NCBI GenBank assembly: GCA_963773875.1
Contig: CAVZCV010000014.1
Coordinates: 248,001-312,000, forward strand
Direction of reading: 5' to 3'
Length of the DNA: 64,000 nt
Source of the DNA: CAVTYH01 sp963773875
GTDB lineage: Bacteria > Planctomycetota > Planctomycetia > Pirellulales > JADZDJ01
Of this stretch, positions 19,610 through 28,280 are shown in pieces. A model generated the notes under the pieces. The model was not told where the DNA came from. It saw only the letters and a program-made list of their open reading frames with translations, and searched no databases. Made by a program: the position numbers and the translations under genes. Every line of letters begins with the position of its first letter. The first letter of the stretch is position 1.

Positions 19610-20250
19610 ACTGGCGGCCATCCTGCCTGCTGGCGACTGCGACTGACGCTTCCGCGCGTCGCTAAAGTCGTCGATGCGGTAGCTTTCTGGCATAGCGTGG
19701 ACGTGTCGAAAAGTCGTCTCCGCGACTGGCCTGACACGCGGCGGCCATTCTGGCCCGAAATCGCGTCATCAATCCAACATTTATGACTCGCCTTTGTGTG
19801 GAATTGAATCGAGCCGTTTGCGTCCGGCAGAGATGCGAGTTAATCCGCAATAACGGACAACTTGAAATCCGCTGAGAGTGAATTGAGCAGCGGCCGCGGA
19901 CTCAGGAATCGTTTGCACGCATGAAAATCAAACACTAGGGAAAACTCCCGGAAATTGACTTGCCTGGATGCTGCCCTGGCAAGCATTGAAGCAGCAATCT
20001 CTTCGGCCGCTATATGCTCTTCGGCGACTTCTGAAAAAAATCCGTCTCCGGCGCTAGATCCAGCCGGCACTTTCCGTATTAGCTCTTGGAAGCGCCACGA
20101 GTACCGGCATCATCCAGGATTGATCCAATTGTGCGCGACCGGCGATTTGATCAATCAAGCGGACGATCAAGACAGACCAGAAATGGACCGTGGATTTCTT
20201 GTCGGTGCTGACATTAAACCATCGTTGGCTCGTACGAAGAGGTCAAAAAC
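19610..20250. other. Stretch without recognisable gene
   Basis: Only short overlapping frames with poor composition. No terminator, tRNA or repeat seen. It lies between the recombinase and a broken PEP-CTERM-type gene and may be eroded DNA. Confidence 0.4.
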
Positions 20251-20640
20251 ATGTACGGTTCGCATTTCCACTCTTTCGGGTCGGGCCGGCCATGGTACGG
20301 CCCGCGCATACTCGTCATAGGTGCTTTTCTGTTGGCCGGCGGAACCTACGATCGTTTTGCGGCTGGCGCGACCCTGCAAGAATTGTTTAACGGTGGTTCG
20401 ATTATCGCGGGCGACAGCCAAATCAGCGATTGGGAAATTGATCTCGTTGAACTCGACAGCCGCTGTGAAGCCCGATCTGTCGCAAATCGACGTCGTTCCG
20501 CTGGTCAGCGATCTTTCGAATCCCGGCTTGCAGTTCACCGCCAACGGCCAGTTACAGATCTCCGGAGTCGAGGCCATCGATTTGGTGTTTAAGTTTCGTG
20601 TTGGCAACAACAGTTTTACCAGTTTTACCAGTTTTGCCTG
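20251..20640 (+). pseudogene. Truncated secreted protein of the PEP-CTERM kind
   Basis: Starts with ATG at 20251 and a signal-like segment (ILVIGAFLLAGGTYDRFAAG), then ATLQELFNGGSIIAGDSQIS and DWEIDLVELDS. The frame then breaks at 20452-20456. Restoring a second CTCGA unit gives ELDSTAAVKPDLSQ and continues as DLSNPGLQFTANGQLQISGV and FKFRVGNNSFTS. This is the pattern of planctomycete PEP-CTERM proteins. The C-terminus then dissolves in a 9-base tandem repeat CAGTTTTAC (20611-20637), and no PEP sorting helix follows. The downstream frame to 20776 looks non-coding. Confidence 0.65.
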
Positions 20641-20865
20641 CCCGTCGCGGAGAGACTGGCCTACGCGCAGACCACGAGACACCCAGGCCCTCGGACACCT
20701 AGACCCGTTTGTAGTTGTTCAAATTGCCAAAGAACATCAGGTTTCCCGAAAGATCGGTGCAAACCCGGGAACCTAAGGGCTCCACTTGACATATTAGTGT
20801 ACACGCGTTCTAGAGTCAAGAGCCTTTTTGGGCCACTGCGAAAAAATTGTCGCCCCCGGGGTGGC

Positions 20866-20882
20866 CCGGACAGTGTGTCCGG
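20866..20882. other. Short perfect hairpin in intergenic DNA
   Basis: CCGGACA-GTG-TGTCCGG is a perfect seven-pair stem in GC-rich DNA, 128 bases past the stop of the minus-strand SGNH-LRR gene. No T tract follows on either strand, so it is not a clear Rho-independent terminator. It could be a binding site or REP fragment. Confidence 0.4.
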
Positions 20883-21009
20883 ACGGCGCCAGCCGCAAAA
20901 TACATTCGTCGGGGTTTAGGCAACCGTTTGGTTACGCCTGACGACGGCCTCCTGTCGCCCCGAGCCCCCGACACGGCTCACGCCCCTGTCGTGGCCCACC
21001 CGCCACCCG

Positions 21010-23280
21010 CTAGAAATGTTGGATGTCGCATTTGGGCAGCATGCGCCGCAACTCGCTAATTCCCGCATCTGACGCGTTGGTCTTCGACATAAAGAGCGCT
21101 CGAAGTTTCGTTAGCCCTGCCAGTTCTTTCAAGCCTTCATCGCCTACTGCATCGTGCCCAATATTCAAAACCCTGAGATTCTTCAGCTTGCCAATCTCTT
21201 TGAGGCCATCGTCGGTCAGGCGGGACTTCCAGACGTGCAACTCTTCCAAATGTGGCATAGCAGCGGTCACCTTGAGGCCCAAACTCGTGATATTTGTCTC
21301 GCCCAGCGTCAACGATCGTAGGTTCGTGAGCTTGGCTAGTGTAAGTAGTCCATGGTCCGTGATCTTTGTGCTCGTAAGATTCAGCTTCTCAAGAGCTGTT
21401 AGGCGGCCCAGTTTCTCGATTCCTGCGTCGGTCAGCGGAGTACCGCTAAGCGATAATTGAGACAGTCCCTTCAAATTCGCAATCGCGGAAAGACCTGCGT
21501 CAGTTATTTTGGCATTCGAAAGATCCAGTTCCCGTAAACGGTCGAGTTGAGCCAGTTCGCCTAGACCCGCATCGCTCACGTTCGTGTATATCATCTCAAG
21601 CACTTCTAGTGCCTTCATTTTGGCGACGTGACTGAGTGCCGCGCTAGTCAAATCTTCATTGATATTGAGATTTAGCTCTTTCAAATGCGGCAATTCGCGA
21701 AGTTGCCCCAGGTGCTCATCGGTGAGGTGCGTAAGGGACAGATTCAGGTTGCGCAGATTCGTCAGCATGGCGATGGCTGACATGCCTTCACGGCTTAGCT
21801 CGGCATCAGAGACGTCCAAGATTTCAAGTTCTTTCAGCGGTGCGAGCGCCTTGAGCCCGGTTCCTTTAATTGGATTCCCGCTAAGTTTTAGCGTCTGAAG
21901 ATGGTCTATCTTTCCCAACTCCGTAATGCCGGCGTCGGTAATCTTTGAGAGGCACAAGTCTAAAACTCGAAGCTGCTTCAGCCGCGCAATGGCCTTCGCT
22001 CCCGCGTCTGTCGTGTCTCCGAGACCTGCGCTGAAGGAACGGAGATTCTTGATTCGGGCCACCTCTTCGAGGTCTTCGTCTCTCACCACGACGCGGGTTA
22101 AATCTAACGATTCAAGCCTATCGAGCGTAGCAAGCTTGCGAAGTCCGGCGGAGGTCACCGGCGTCTCATACAGGCTTAGATATCGTAGGTTTTCTAATTT
22201 GGCGACCTCACCCAGGCCTTCATCGTCAACGGACGATCCGCCCAGGTGCAAACCAAAGAGAACGTTGGACTTGGGCAAGTGTGAAAAGAGGCCCGATTTC
22301 CATTCATAAACTCGCATTCCTGGCAGCTCGCCGCTGTATTTTTCCGCCTGATCGCCGTAGTACAATTCGCCATACTCGTTAGGTGACATCCAGCCAACGT
22401 CTGCGCCAGCTTCGCGCCAGGCAGCTACCACAGCAGCGGAAAAATAGGCGGAGACGGTTTCAGAGTCGGTCGCATTTGAAGCTTGCTTATTGCCCTTCGC
22501 ATTGGCTGCTGGCTGAGCGGCAGTGTGCTCCTTCAAAAACTCTTTAAGCTTCGGCGCTGCTGCAGGCAGTTCTTTCATCACGAGGTCGGCCATGGCCCGA
22601 GCGCCTTTTTCGTTGAAGTGAGTGGCGTCGCCGGGTTTGTTCGCTAGCTCGGCGGCTGCAGTGGGGCCGAGTTGTTCGACGAGTTGTTTGCTGGCGGCGT
22701 GCAGGTCGATGACTGCGGCGTGTTTTTCCAGACCAACCTCTTTCATGGCGGCAGCGTAGGGCTCGAGTTCATCCTTCAGTTTGCTGTCGGCCTGGAAAGT
22801 TCGCCGCACCATGGGAGTTACGAGGATTGGTACGGCGCCGATTGCTCGGGAATCGTCGATGTAGCGGCGCAAATAGTCTTTGTAATCGGTCGCCGCGTCG
22901 GTCGATTCGGGATTCGCCCGCGCGTGCGAGTCGTTGTGGCCGAACTGGATGAGCACGTAATCGGGCTTTTCGTCTAATGACTTCTGCCAGCGGCCTTCGG
23001 TGATAAAGGTCTTCGTGCTACGCCCCGACGCGGCAAGATTGATTACATTGAGAGCGCCGTCTTTGAACCCTTCGCCAATGAACATGCCCCAACCGCGGTC
23101 GGGCCGCGATTCTGGATAGTTGCAAACGGTCGAGTCGCCAACCACGACAATATGCACGGGAAAGGCAACCTTCGGTGGGGAGTCCGTCGAAGCCTGTGGA
23201 TATGCGGGCGCAGAACAGGCGACGAGCGCTGCCAAGCCCAGTGAGCAGATTCGCAGATCAGTCCAGAGGTTGGAGTTCAT
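21010..23280 (-). CDS. Secreted SGNH hydrolase fused to leucine-rich repeats
   Basis: 756 residues. Signal peptide (about 1-30). SGNH/GDSL esterase domain (about 40-245) with block I VVVGDSTVCNYPESRPDRGW, block II AASGRSTKTF, block III IQFGHNDSH and block V DATHFNEKGA. This resembles rhamnogalacturonan acetylesterases, which remove acetyl groups from plant or algal polysaccharide. Residues about 265-345 form a linker. From about 350 to the end there are some 16 leucine-rich repeats of about 24 residues with the pattern LxxLxxLxLxxTxITDxGLxxL. The fusion suggests an esterase targeted by a protein or glycan recognition surface. Gene intact despite its length. Confidence 0.9.
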   Translation of the reverse strand: MNSNLWTDLRICSLGLAALVACSAPAYPQASTDSPPKVAFPVHIVVVGDSTVCNYPESRPDRGWGMFIGEGFKDGALNVINLAASGRSTKTFITEGRWQKSLDEKPDYVLIQFGHNDSHARANPESTDAATDYKDYLRRYIDDSRAIGAVPILVTPMVRRTFQADSKLKDELEPYAAAMKEVGLEKHAAVIDLHAASKQLVEQLGPTAAAELANKPGDATHFNEKGARAMADLVMKELPAAAPKLKEFLKEHTAAQPAANAKGNKQASNATDSETVSAYFSAAVVAAWREAGADVGWMSPNEYGELYYGDQAEKYSGELPGMRVYEWKSGLFSHLPKSNVLFGLHLGGSSVDDEGLGEVAKLENLRYLSLYETPVTSAGLRKLATLDRLESLDLTRVVVRDEDLEEVARIKNLRSFSAGLGDTTDAGAKAIARLKQLRVLDLCLSKITDAGITELGKIDHLQTLKLSGNPIKGTGLKALAPLKELEILDVSDAELSREGMSAIAMLTNLRNLNLSLTHLTDEHLGQLRELPHLKELNLNINEDLTSAALSHVAKMKALEVLEMIYTNVSDAGLGELAQLDRLRELDLSNAKITDAGLSAIANLKGLSQLSLSGTPLTDAGIEKLGRLTALEKLNLTSTKITDHGLLTLAKLTNLRSLTLGETNITSLGLKVTAAMPHLEELHVWKSRLTDDGLKEIGKLKNLRVLNIGHDAVGDEGLKELAGLTKLRALFMSKTNASDAGISELRRMLPKCDIQHF

Positions 23281-23434
23281 GCGATAGATAGGAAGCAGTT
23301 AATAAACGTAGCGGCGGTCGTTCTCAACCGTTCGGACTTTTCGCCAAATAAAGCAGCTGGGGACTGCCGTGGCTACATGAAAGGTTAGCTGCGCACGCGT
23401 TGAAAATCGAGGCTGTTGGCGTGCTGGGACATGA

Positions 23435-23545
23435 ACACGTCGGCCTTACACGTCGGCCTTACACGTCGGCCTTACGGCTCGACGCTCGGGGCTCGACGCT
23501 CCGGGGCCGGCTCGCATTGGAGCGTCGCGGCGTCAGCCCGACGTG
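23435..23545. repeat. REP-like repeat left of the RAYT gene
   Basis: Three tandem copies of the 13-mer ACACGTCGGCCTT (23435-23473) are followed by a palindromic unit: CGACGCTCC (23494-23502) pairs with GGAGCGTCG (23519-23527). The outer CACGTCGG (23462-23469) pairs with CCGACGTG (23538-23545). The same words recur right of the transposase at 24153-24207, the arrangement expected for REP sequences mobilised by a RAYT. Confidence 0.7.
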
Positions 23546-23604
23546 TTAGCCACGACGTGTAGAACGCTCGACTTTCGCAATTGCGGCACGTTACACTTTC
23601 GGGC

Positions 23605-24235
23605 ATGGACCGATACTGGCTGCTCACCAACACGTGCTACGGGAACTGGCTACCCGGCGATGTGCGCGGGTTTGTCGGGCGCGTGTGGGAACATCGAGGA
23701 GATCCGGCCAAAGAGCGTCGGGTCATGCACAACACACTGGGACAAAGTTACGACAAGGCCATGCCGGGTCTGCCGGCAAAATCGCGCGGGTTAATGACGG
23801 GACCGCCGGTCCAGTTGACGCCGGCGCAGGCCGAGGCGGTCTTGGAGCAGTTTCAGGAGACCGCGCGTGTCCGGGGATGGGAGCTGCGGGCCGTATCGAT
23901 CATGTTCAACCATTTTCACATTGTGGTGGGCGTGATGGGCGATCTGAAGCCGGCCAAGATTCTGGGCGACTTCAAGAGTTGGGGGACGCGGCGGCTGAAT
24001 TCGCGGTTTGGCACGCCGGCTTTGGAAACCTGGTGGACGAGAGCGCGGGTCGAAGCGAAGCTTGCCAGATGAAATCGCGGTGGCGGCGGCGATCAATTAT
24101 GTTTTAAATAAGCAGCCGAGCCCGTTGGTGACTTGGTCGATGGAGGCGCTGACACGTCGGGCTGGCACGTCGGCTTTACGCGTCGGGCTGACGCCTCGAC
24201 GCTCGGAGATAACGCATGACAGATTTTCTCGGTAA
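23605..24235 (+). pseudogene. REP-associated tyrosine transposase (RAYT), frameshifted
   Basis: Y1-type HUH nuclease related to IS200 TnpA. MDRYWLLTNTCYGNWLPGDV starts at ATG 23605. The HUH motif is FNHFHIVVGV, with KILGDFKSWGTRRLNSRFG and WWT following. The frame then shifts near 24038-24043 (ACGAGAGCGC). In the new frame the protein continues RGSKRSLPDEIAVAAAINYV and LNKQ, which carries the expected catalytic tyrosine (INYVLN). As written, the first frame stops at 24072 without that tyrosine, so the enzyme would be inactive. It nicks single-stranded REP hairpins, copies of which flank it. The extended frame overlaps the start of the DinB gene. Confidence 0.85.
24153..24207. repeat. REP-like repeat right of the RAYT gene
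   Basis: Contains CACGTCGGGCTGG, CACGTCGGCTTTACG, CGTCGGGCTGACGC and CTCGACGCTCGG. These match the words in the repeat at 23435-23545. It forms the last coding part of the RAYT and directly precedes the DinB start at 24216. Confidence 0.65.
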
Positions 24236-24734
24236 CATTGCGCACGAAATTCGGCGGCATAAGAGCCTTGCCGATCGTGCAATCGCTCCGCTTGACGACG
24301 AGCAGTTTTTTGCACGCCCCGCGGAGCAAGTCAACTCAATCGCGCTCATTGTGAAGCATTTAGCGGGGAACCTTGCGTCTCGCTGGACCGATTTTTTGAC
24401 GACCGACGGCGAGAAGGCCAGCCGAAATCGTGACGATGAGTTTCGCCAGACGTCGGACGATTCTCGCGCGAATTTGCTAGCGGCTTGGGAACGCGGTTGG
24501 CAGGTGTTTTTAAAGACTGTTGAAGGACTGACGCCGGCGGAACTTGAGAAGACGGTTACCATTCGCAGTGAGCCGCATACCGTCGAACAAGCCCTGCTTC
24601 GCGGCCTGTTGCACGCGGCCTACCACAACGGGCAGATTCTTTATTTATCGCGATTGCTATCGCCGGAAAGCCCGTGGCTGACCATTGCACCGGGCACGAG
24701 TGCGGAGCACCGCCCTGCGTACCGCAGCCAATGA
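24216..24734 (+). CDS. DinB-family protein (DUF1572-like)
   Basis: 172 residues predicted to form the four-helix DinB/YfiT bundle that holds a divalent metal with three histidines. The likely ligands are in LIVKHLAGNLASRW (His near 45) and LLHAAYHNGQILYLSRLL (two His near 131-136). Family members act as thiol-dependent transferases or are of unknown role. ATG at 24216 has CGGAG eight bases upstream. It sits right behind the RAYT repeat. Gene intact. Confidence 0.85.
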   Translation: MTDFLGNIAHEIRRHKSLADRAIAPLDDEQFFARPAEQVNSIALIVKHLAGNLASRWTDFLTTDGEKASRNRDDEFRQTSDDSRANLLAAWERGWQVFLKTVEGLTPAELEKTVTIRSEPHTVEQALLRGLLHAAYHNGQILYLSRLLSPESPWLTIAPGTSAEHRPAYRSQ

Positions 24735-24777
24735 ATTCGGACGGCGGGCGCTTCGGGGGAAATTGAGGATCGTGGTA

Positions 24778-25212
24778 ATGGATGAAGCGGCAATTATTGA
24801 ATTCATTGCCGGCGCGCTTCCGGGCGTGGAGCGCGTGGAGGCCAGTGGCAACTCGTTCTTCTTCTATGGCGGCGAGCGGATGATGCCGCTGGCCACGTTG
24901 GTGACCAACGACGATTACGATAGCGCCTCGAATTTGAAGCGGCCAGGCGTTTTCCGCTTGAACATCGGTGTGAGCAAAGAAACCTATCGATCGCTTTTCG
25001 GACCACAGCCTTTGGCGCCTCGGGACGGCAGAGTGGTAGCCACGGATAACGAATTTGCCGCGCTCGATGAATTGATGCCTCACCCGATTTACGCGCCGCA
25101 ATCGTGGGTGTGTGTGCTCAGCCCGAGCGAAGCGACGTTCCAAGAGCGCATCCGGCCGCTGTTGGAAGAGGCCTACCGCGAAGCCATGCGAAAGCAGGCC
25201 AAACGTTCGTGA
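24778..25212 (+). CDS. DUF6194-family protein
   Basis: 144 residues starting MDEAAIIEFIAGALPGVERV, with GAGG upstream of ATG 24778. An earlier in-frame start would overlap the DinB gene and add unnatural sequence. Conserved-looking blocks: FFFYGGERMMPLATLVTNDD, LKRPGVFRLNIGVSKETYRS and HPIYAPQSWVCVLSP. The family has no known biochemical role; it resembles small MmcQ/YjbR-like cytoplasmic proteins. Possibly co-transcribed with the DinB gene 43 bases upstream. Confidence 0.75.
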   Translation: MDEAAIIEFIAGALPGVERVEASGNSFFFYGGERMMPLATLVTNDDYDSASNLKRPGVFRLNIGVSKETYRSLFGPQPLAPRDGRVVATDNEFAALDELMPHPIYAPQSWVCVLSPSEATFQERIRPLLEEAYREAMRKQAKRS

Positions 25213-25300
25213 AATTTTTTGGGCGGCTGTCGATTTGACAATGGCAAGTTCGACTAGTTGTTGAAGGCTAAAAATAACCTCAAAAATTAGGAGATTTGCC

Positions 25301-25516
25301 ATGAATTCGATCGACTTGCAACTGCGCAGCCAGGTGAGAAATGAACTTGCCCGCGTCGTCGAACCGCTAGCCAGTTACATCTGCGCGACGGAACGGCCGC
25401 GCGAGATTTTGCTCTCGGCACTGTCGGCACTATTTGAAGAAGTGCAGGCGACGAACCGCGACGCGCTGATGCATTTTTCGAGCCGCCGGGTTGGCCAATT
25501 GGATCTGGTCGCTTGA
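25301..25516 (+). CDS. Small hypothetical protein, 71 aa
   Basis: Unrecognised. The ATG is preceded by TTAGGAGA at good distance. The sequence is natural and helical (DLQLRSQVRNELARVVEPLA, then ILLSALSALFEEVQATNRDA) with no membrane segment. No clear partner. Confidence 0.55.
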   Translation: MNSIDLQLRSQVRNELARVVEPLASYICATERPREILLSALSALFEEVQATNRDALMHFSSRRVGQLDLVA

Positions 25517-25569
25517 ACGAATGCCGTTTGAGAGGGCGTGCGCCGGCGAAGCGGAACAGGGTGCGCGTA

Positions 25570-25782
25570 CTACGACCAGCCGCGGCTGGAATTCATGCGG
25601 CGCTGAACCACGTAAGAACGGATTTCGCGTTCCAAATCTTTAACGGCGTCGTCCAAATAGCCGCAACCATCGCTTTCATGCGCGACGCTGCGATATGTGG
25701 CAACGAGACCGGTAACTTTGTGAATATCAGCCCCGTCGGCAAGTCGTAGGGCTTCATCGGCTAGGTATTCGTCGGCTTGCAT
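25570..25782 (-). CDS. Small hypothetical protein, 70 aa
   Basis: Unrecognised. I chose ATG 25782 (MQADEYLADEALRLADGADI) because AAGGGA lies upstream and the longer frame to 25983 runs through a terminator. Acidic and helical, ending DAVKDLEREIRSYVVQRRMN. No known domain. Confidence 0.4.
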   Translation of the reverse strand: MQADEYLADEALRLADGADIHKVTGLVATYRSVAHESDGCGYLDDAVKDLEREIRSYVVQRRMNSSRGWS

Positions 25783-25917
25783 GCTTGCATCCCTTGGGAT
25801 GCCCCTACCTCTGAGTTTAGGCGGAAGCAGCGGGCGATTGCAATCGGCGGCCGACGAACTTTTCTTGGAAAAAACGGCGATTTTGTGCTCGCGCGCTTTT
25901 TTGAGCGTGCGAAAACG

Positions 25918-25974
25918 AAAAAACCCCGGTGTTCCGCGACGCCATCTAGCTTGAACGCCGAGGCAACACCGGGG
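25918..25974 (-). terminator. Rho-independent terminator for the 26075-26911 gene
   Basis: On the minus strand CCCCGGTGTT (25974-25965) pairs with AACACCGGGG (25933-25924) around a 31-base loop that can itself fold. The stem is followed by six T (25923-25918). It lies 100 bases after the stop of the secreted repeat protein. Confidence 0.8.
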
Positions 25975-26074
25975 GCGGGCCAAGTTCTGCGAGGGATATT
26001 TTAGCCGCGATCGAGTATGAGCGATGTTAGAAATCTGTCAGAACGAAGCTATCGGGCGTGGGTGCGGCGCGCTG

Positions 26075-26911
26075 TCATTTGATTTTTTCGAAGCCATCGA
26101 GGAAGTTGCTACCACCGCCAATCGCTCCAAGCAAATTTGCCGACTGCGTTAGCCGATCGTGCTTGCCTGCACCACCCTCCAGCGAGCTCGACTTGGCCAG
26201 CGTGCGCTGCACGCCGAGCACATCGCGATTACCATCGCCCAGATCGATATTCAGGGCATCGGTGGTAATCGAATTGATTTGAACGTTATCGTTTCCCGCG
26301 CCGGCGTCGATGCTTAAGCGGCTACTGTCGCCCTCGCTCGCGAACAGACAATCGGTGACCGACATTTTGTCGTTGCCCGCGCCAAGATTCGTCGTCAGGT
26401 TTTGGTCATTGAATTGATCGAGAAACACGCGATCATTGCCGTTTGCGCCATCGATCGATGAAAAATAAGCATCGGTTGGATCCAGCACCGTTACATTTGT
26501 TACTCGAAGCGTATCGTTGCCGGCATCGCCTTGGTAATGCAGGAAATCGCGGATCGTCAGGTTCTGGAGCGTGGCGCGATCGATGCCACCCCCCATGACG
26601 ATCGAGAGGTTGCCTTCGATGGTGCCATTGCCGAGCGAGAGCACGTCGTTGCCGCCGCCGAGGTTGATGGAAATGCTGCCCGTTACATTATCGATGACAA
26701 CCGGCTTGTGACGGCCGTTGATTCCAGTATTGAACCCATCAATTTCCCAGCTAGTGGGCGAGATCTGCTGAACGGAAATAATATTGGCGGCGTTATTGCC
26801 CGTGATCATCAAGTTCCCGCTGCCATCGACCAGCGTATTGACATGGCCGGCGAGCATCGCGCGCGATTCAAGACCTTCAAATGAGCGCAGTTTTTTCGAG
26901 GGACGAGCCAT
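26075..26911 (-). CDS. Secreted protein with Gly-Asn-Asp (RTX-like) repeats
   Basis: 278 residues. The N-terminus MARPSKKLRSFEGLESRAML carries the LESRxML motif common at the start of planctomycete cell-surface proteins. The body has repeated strands with G-N-D turns: SINLGGGNDVLSLGNGTIEG, GDAGNDTLRVTNVTV, NLGAGNDKMSVTD, DAGAGNDNVQINSI, DLGDGNRDVLG. This fits a beta-helix or calcium-binding adhesin or matrix protein; single repeats are looser than classical RTX. No enzymatic motif. A strong terminator follows. Confidence 0.8.
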   Translation of the reverse strand: MARPSKKLRSFEGLESRAMLAGHVNTLVDGSGNLMITGNNAANIISVQQISPTSWEIDGFNTGINGRHKPVVIDNVTGSISINLGGGNDVLSLGNGTIEGNLSIVMGGGIDRATLQNLTIRDFLHYQGDAGNDTLRVTNVTVLDPTDAYFSSIDGANGNDRVFLDQFNDQNLTTNLGAGNDKMSVTDCLFASEGDSSRLSIDAGAGNDNVQINSITTDALNIDLGDGNRDVLGVQRTLAKSSSLEGGAGKHDRLTQSANLLGAIGGGSNFLDGFEKIK

Positions 26912-27073
26912 CTGCGAAATCCTCCTTGGAAAAGCCTACTGCTGGTATCGAATGTCCCGTCAGTACGACTTCTGCGGATTAAGAGGGCCCTTCACGGTCG
27001 GCGCAGTCTGCCCGGCTTATCAGGAGAATCCGCGATTGAGCAATTAATAGCGACGCCTGCAGCAAGCATTGAA

Positions 27074-27107
27074 AGCAAAAGAGCCGGCCATTCTGTAATG
27101 GCCGGCT
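27074..27107 (-). terminator. Rho-independent terminator after the DUF1080 gene
   Basis: AGCCGGCCATT (27107-27097 read on minus) pairs perfectly with AATGGCCGGCT (27092-27082), an 11-pair stem with a four-base loop. It is followed on the minus strand by CTTTTGCTTTC. It lies 45 bases past the stop of the gene ending at 27152. Confidence 0.8.
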
Positions 27108-27151
27108 TCTCAGAGGCGAAATGCCAAAGTCGTGGGATCTGCTTGGTGTTG

Positions 27152-28201
27152 CTACTTGACGGTCACCAAGTCATCCACGGCTGGATCGATTTCAATCGTC
27201 ACATCTTTGTACTCATCGAAAATGCCGCCATTGTGCATTTGCCACGCGATGGGGCCGGTCTTGCCCGCTTCGGGTACGCTGTAATCGAGGACTTCAATTG
27301 CTTTGCTGTCGGCCGGATTGGCGACAGCCATCCGCGCGGATCCCTTGGTGGCATTGACGAGAATTTCCACACGGCTCCACTGCTTGTTATCGAACCCCGG
27401 CTTCACCACCGTTTTGAAGCCGTCGCCCGCTTTATTAAAGCCAGGTCGATAGTCCCAGTGACCGCCGTTGGGCACTTGGAACTGGATGCCGCCGAGCGCA
27501 TCAAGCGCTGGCTCTCCTTCCTTCGGCCGCGTGCAGAAAATTAACACGCAGGGCTGATGGTTGCCTTTTACTTGCCGCATGGTGAACATCAAGCGGTACT
27601 TGGTGAAATCGTCCTTCGTGTAAATCACGCCACGGCCATCGCCGGTGCTGGCCATCGCGCCATCTTTGACGATCCAAGAATTTTGTTCGCTTTTGGCAAT
27701 TTCGGTCGGAAACGCATCTTCGAGCAACACTCGATTGAATCGCATCATGTCCGAATCTTGCGGATTCTTCGTGCGGAGTGTTTTCGCTTCATCGCGCAGT
27801 TTCACGTCGGCAAAACGCTTCTCGTCGTAAATCGTTGGTCCCGCGATGATTTTCCGCAGCGTCTTGACCAAGGCCGAGCGCAGCTTCTTAACCGAATCGG
27901 CATCGCTGGCATCGTACTTTTCCAGCGCCGACTTCGCGGTCTCGTCGAGCTGCGCAGCGACGAAGGCTGCAGGAGCGTTCGATTTTGCCGCCAGTTGTTT
28001 TGCGAGTGAGTCTAAGTCTTTAATCGACGGCGCCGGTTGTTCTTGGATCCATCCGCCGAGCGATTTGCCATCGAACAGCGTAATCATTTTTCCAGACTGC
28101 GGCCCCGAACTATCGGCGGCCGGCACATCTGCACCTTGCGCAAGTACAGAAAACAGACCGACCACGGTCAACGAGCATGCGGAGCGTAAGACATAGTTCA
28201 T
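27152..28201 (-). CDS. Secreted DUF1080 (3-keto-disaccharide hydrolase-like) protein with insertion
   Basis: 349 residues from ATG 28201 (GGGGGAACCAGG upstream); an earlier in-frame start adds 15 unlikely residues. Signal peptide LTVVGLFSVLAQGAD. The concanavalin-like DUF1080 domain starts MITLFDGKSLGGWIQEQ and resumes NSWIVKDGAMASTGDGRGVI, KYRLMFTMRQVKGNHQPCVL, SRVEILVNATKGSARMAV. Between them lies a helical insertion of about 110 residues (IKDLDSLAKQLAAKSNAPAA onward) not usual in short family members. DUF1080 proteins bind or cleave sugars; some hydrolyse 3-keto-glucosides. Two paralogues lie next door. Confidence 0.88.
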   Translation of the reverse strand: MNYVLRSACSLTVVGLFSVLAQGADVPAADSSGPQSGKMITLFDGKSLGGWIQEQPAPSIKDLDSLAKQLAAKSNAPAAFVAAQLDETAKSALEKYDASDADSVKKLRSALVKTLRKIIAGPTIYDEKRFADVKLRDEAKTLRTKNPQDSDMMRFNRVLLEDAFPTEIAKSEQNSWIVKDGAMASTGDGRGVIYTKDDFTKYRLMFTMRQVKGNHQPCVLIFCTRPKEGEPALDALGGIQFQVPNGGHWDYRPGFNKAGDGFKTVVKPGFDNKQWSRVEILVNATKGSARMAVANPADSKAIEVLDYSVPEAGKTGPIAWQMHNGGIFDEYKDVTIEIDPAVDDLVTVK

Positions 28202-28250
28202 CCTGGTTCCCCCGGAGAGATTGAAACGCCGAACTGAAATCACCACTCGC

Positions 28251-28280
28251 CTTACTTCTTTTCCGCTTACTTCTTTTCCG
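28251..28280. repeat. Tandem 15-base duplication covering a stop codon
   Basis: CTTACTTCTTTTCCG occurs twice in direct succession. On the minus strand this is GCGGAAAAGAAGTAA twice, so the last four codons and stop of the DUF1080 gene at 28267 are repeated immediately downstream. It is a clear trace of slippage duplication. Confidence 0.9.

Noticed and set aside
20321..20776. 151-codon plus-strand frame
   Set aside because: Only its middle (about 20455-20640) is meaningful as the continuation of the broken PEP-CTERM-type gene; the rest looks non-coding.
23435..23473. Three tandem 13-mers considered as a CRISPR array
   Set aside because: Repeats are directly adjacent without spacers and no cas genes are present; they fit the REP-like unit next to the RAYT.
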